A stretch of 64,000 bases of DNA. Source: Castellaniella caeni NBRC 101664. GTDB lineage: Bacteria; Pseudomonadota; Gammaproteobacteria; Burkholderiales; Burkholderiaceae_B. Below, piece after piece: positions 62,232-64,000 of this stretch (position 1 is the first letter of the stretch; every line of letters begins with the position of its first letter). A program made the translations under genes and the position numbers. The notes below the pieces were generated by a model that searched no databases, was not told where the DNA came from, and saw only the letters and a list, made by a program, of their open reading frames with translations. The stretch covers positions 62,001-126,000 of the forward strand of contig NZ_BCWN01000004.1 of the NCBI RefSeq assembly GCF_001592225.1. The letters run 5' to 3'.

Positions 62232-62566
62232 CCGGCCCCATCCCCAATATCGACGTCACGCCCAGTCAGTGGGCGATCATCCGGGACATTCTGGCCAGAC
62301 ACGTGCCGACAGGTGAAGTCTGGGCCTTCGGCTCTCGGGCCAGGCACACGGCCAAGCCCTATTCCGACCTCGACCTCGCCATCATCAGCCCACAGGCGCT
62401 GACGCTCGATACACGAGCCGCGCTCGCAGACGAGTTCAGTACGTCGGATCTTCCCTGGAAGGTGGACATCGTAGACTGGGCCGCTGCCAGTGAACCGTTC
62501 AAACAGGCGGTCGCGCCGGATAAGGTGCTGATCTGGGCTCCAGGTGCTACTTCACCAAGCCGATGA
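62228..62566 (+). CDS. mntA: MNT-type nucleotidyltransferase antitoxin, MntA-like
   Basis: Minimal nucleotidyltransferase of 112 residues. The catalytic pattern GSRAR (35-39) followed by SDLDL with D47 and D49, and a third acidic residue near D80 (KVDIVDW), is complete, so it should be active in moving AMP to its HEPN partner. The overlapping start codon shows it is translated with the hepT-like gene. Promoter probably lies between the tRNA terminator and hepT. Confidence 0.82.
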   Translation: MTGPIPNIDVTPSQWAIIRDILARHVPTGEVWAFGSRARHTAKPYSDLDLAIISPQALTLDTRAALADEFSTSDLPWKVDIVDWAAASEPFKQAVAPDKVLIWAPGATSPSR

Positions 62567-62656
62567 CCACGCCATTTGGCAGCCCAAAGATGTCAATACG
62601 CATCACAAACACATAGAGACCGCAGCCGCCACGCCCCACTCTGACTATTGGCGGGA

Positions 62657-63271
62657 TCAGGCGTTGCAGCTGGGCGTCGTGGCCTGCACCCCTCGCAAGA
62701 CGGTATCGACGATGCTTTCAATGTATCCATCGAGCTTGCTGGCGAATTGTTCGCGCAGGTGCTCGGGCGTATTGCGCACATGATTTGAAACGGCGCCGGC
62801 GACAAGGTCAGCCACCAGCGCCACCGACGTGCCTTGCGGCAGTTCGCCCCGCTCGATGCCGCGGCGGATGATCAGGCGCGTGCTTCTGACGTATTCGGGG
62901 TAAGGCTCTTGATACAGCGCGTTGCGCAGGTCGGGATAAAAGCGGGCGTCCACCATCAGCCGGTAGATGAGCACGCCGTCATCGGTTTCCATGTGCGCGT
63001 GCCAGCGATGGGCGAATTCGATGAGGTCGGAACGCACATTGCCCGTATCGATGCCGGAGATGAAACACGCCCGCGACCGCACGAGTTCGATGAGCATGTG
63101 GGCCTTGTCGTGCCAGCGCAGGTAAAGCGACCCCTTGCCAACCCGCGAACGCCGTGCCACTTCGTCGAAATTGAAGCCCGACCAGCCGCGCTTCGCATAC
63201 AGGGAGCAGGCCGCATCGAACACCCTTTGCTCCAGGGTCTCGTCCCGCGGGCGGCCGACGCTTCTTGTCAT
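62657..63271 (-). CDS. TetR-family regulator
   Basis: Repressor of 204 residues with the TetR helix-turn-helix at about 30-50 (FDEVARRSRVGKGSLYLRWH) and a C-terminal ligand domain of eight or so helices. Divergent from the MaoC-type gene, which it probably controls together with itself; the ligand may be an acyl-CoA or related acid, judging only from that neighbour. Confidence 0.88.
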   Translation of the reverse strand: MTRSVGRPRDETLEQRVFDAACSLYAKRGWSGFNFDEVARRSRVGKGSLYLRWHDKAHMLIELVRSRACFISGIDTGNVRSDLIEFAHRWHAHMETDDGVLIYRLMVDARFYPDLRNALYQEPYPEYVRSTRLIIRRGIERGELPQGTSVALVADLVAGAVSNHVRNTPEHLREQFASKLDGYIESIVDTVLRGVQATTPSCNA

Positions 63272-63324
63272 ACACCATCTCCATAATCTCTGCGCAAGTT
63301 TAACCCTGGCTTGAAAATATTTTT

Positions 63325-63339
63325 TGACGATTACCGTCA
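63325..63339. promoter_or_regulatory. Candidate TetR operator
   Basis: TGACG-attac-CGTCA is a perfect inverted repeat in the 145-bp gap between the divergent tetR and MaoC genes. It overlaps TTGACG (63324-63329), which could be a -35 for the MaoC gene (poor -10 TAGACT at 19 bp). Confidence 0.45.
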
Positions 63340-63416
63340 GTATTATGCTAGACTGAAAAAAATCACAAGAGATAAACGGCTATCAAGCCCAACTGCCGCA
63401 CCCAGGAGACAAAACC

Positions 63417-63872
63417 ATGGTCATGTATTTCGACGAGTTCGACGTCGGTCAAGAATTCACGACACCCGCGCGCACCATCACGGAAGCCGACGTCGCCACA
63501 TTTTCGGCCTGGACGGGCGACGTCAACCCCATTCACACAGATGCCGTATTTGCGGCCAAATCGCGTTTCGGCCAGCGCCTGGCGCACGGGCTTCTGGGCG
63601 TATCCCACTGCATGGGGCTCATGTCCCGCATCAACATCTTCGAGGGCAGCGCAGTGGCCATGCTCAGCCTCGACGGCTGGCGCTTCCTCAAGCCGATTTT
63701 CATCGACGACACCATCCACGTACGCATCCGGATTACTGAAAAACGCCTGGCATCCAACGGCCGCCACGGCATCATCGGCCGCCACTTCGACCTGATCAAT
63801 CAAAAAGAAGAAATCGTCCAGTCAGGCGAATCAGCGGTCATGGTGGCCCTCGCCCCCGAACCCGCGCGCTAG
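63417..63872 (+). CDS. MaoC-like (R)-enoyl-CoA hydratase family protein
   Basis: Hot-dog fold protein of 151 residues. The MaoC signature is seen: ATFSAWTGDVNPIHTDAVFA with the catalytic Asp and His (D-x-N-P-x-H) and GQRLAHGLLGVSHCMGLMSR. It may hydrate or dehydrate acyl-CoA thioesters. AGGAG lies eight bases before ATG 63417. First gene of an operon that continues into a branched-chain amino acid-type transporter, so it may belong to a pathway for an imported acid. Confidence 0.88.
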   Translation: MVMYFDEFDVGQEFTTPARTITEADVATFSAWTGDVNPIHTDAVFAAKSRFGQRLAHGLLGVSHCMGLMSRINIFEGSAVAMLSLDGWRFLKPIFIDDTIHVRIRITEKRLASNGRHGIIGRHFDLINQKEEIVQSGESAVMVALAPEPAR

Positions 63873-63922
63873 ATCGCCTCCCCGCCTGCGCCAAGGCTTG
63901 TTCAAAAGAATGGATCCGCGAC

Positions 63923-64000
63923 ATGAACTACTGGGCCAACGTCATCAACATCATTCTGATTTATTCCATATTGGGAATAAGCCTGAACCTGGTGCTCGGC
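63923..64000 (+). CDS. Branched-chain amino acid-type ABC permease, N-terminus only
   Basis: Only the first 26 codons are in the window (starting MNYWANVINIILIYSILGIS, then LNLVLG). This hydrophobic start resembles LivM/LivH permeases. It follows the MaoC gene by 50 bp on the same strand. Without the rest, the call is a good guess. Confidence 0.55.
   Translation, partial: MNYWANVINIILIYSILGISLNLVLG

Noticed and set aside
61661-62600. Integrated island with attachment site at tRNA-Asn
   Set aside because: No integrase gene and no second copy of the tRNA 3' end was found in the window; only the toxin-antitoxin-like pair hints at it.

Overview
This GC-rich window looks like chromosomal DNA of a motile, respiring betaproteobacterium, most likely of the Alcaligenaceae (Bordetella / Achromobacter / Castellaniella type). 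That placement is an inference. It rests on the single long flagellar-chemotaxis block (flhDC-motAB-cheAW-mcp-cheRBYZ-flhBAF, then flgN-flgM-flgA facing flgBCDEFGHIJKL), the near-enterobacterial CheY, FlhC and FlhB sequences, and a quinol-type nitric oxide reductase controlled by NorR. No insertion sequence, prophage, CRISPR array or broken gene was seen.

Positions 1-31,300 hold motility. A methyl-accepting chemotaxis protein is cut by the left edge. The rod, hook, ring and hook-associated genes flgB to flgL run leftwards and end at a strong hairpin terminator. flgA, flgM and flgN run rightwards; flgM has a TTG start and a probable sigma-28 promoter. Facing them, and running leftwards, is the block that begins with the master regulator flhDC, followed by the motor, the chemotaxis proteins, and the export genes flhB, flhA and flhF. 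FlhF carries an unusual C-terminal extension of about 400 residues.

Positions 31,300-41,400 are a complete glycerol system: glpD and an ABC importer (glpS, glpT, glpP, glpQ, glpU, glpV) on one strand, and the DeoR-type repressor glpR with glycerol kinase glpK on the other. The two ATPases have complementary defects that predict one working and one degenerate ATP site.

Positions 41,500-51,950 hold a TM2 membrane protein, a lipoate ligase-like protein, panD, a TPP riboswitch in front of an NCS1 transporter (probable thiamine-precursor importer CytX), the nitric oxide module norB/norR with a textbook sigma-54 promoter and three NorR sites, a YddA-type ABC exporter and SirB.

Positions 52,000-64,000 hold a yeiH/yeiE divergon with a patatin phospholipase overlapping yeiE, an EamA transporter, a MarR-controlled EmrCAB-type tripartite drug efflux operon with a repeated 16-bp operator, tRNA-Asn, a HepT/MntA-type toxin-antitoxin pair, and a TetR regulator divergent from a MaoC-type hydratase gene and the start of a branched-chain amino acid permease gene.
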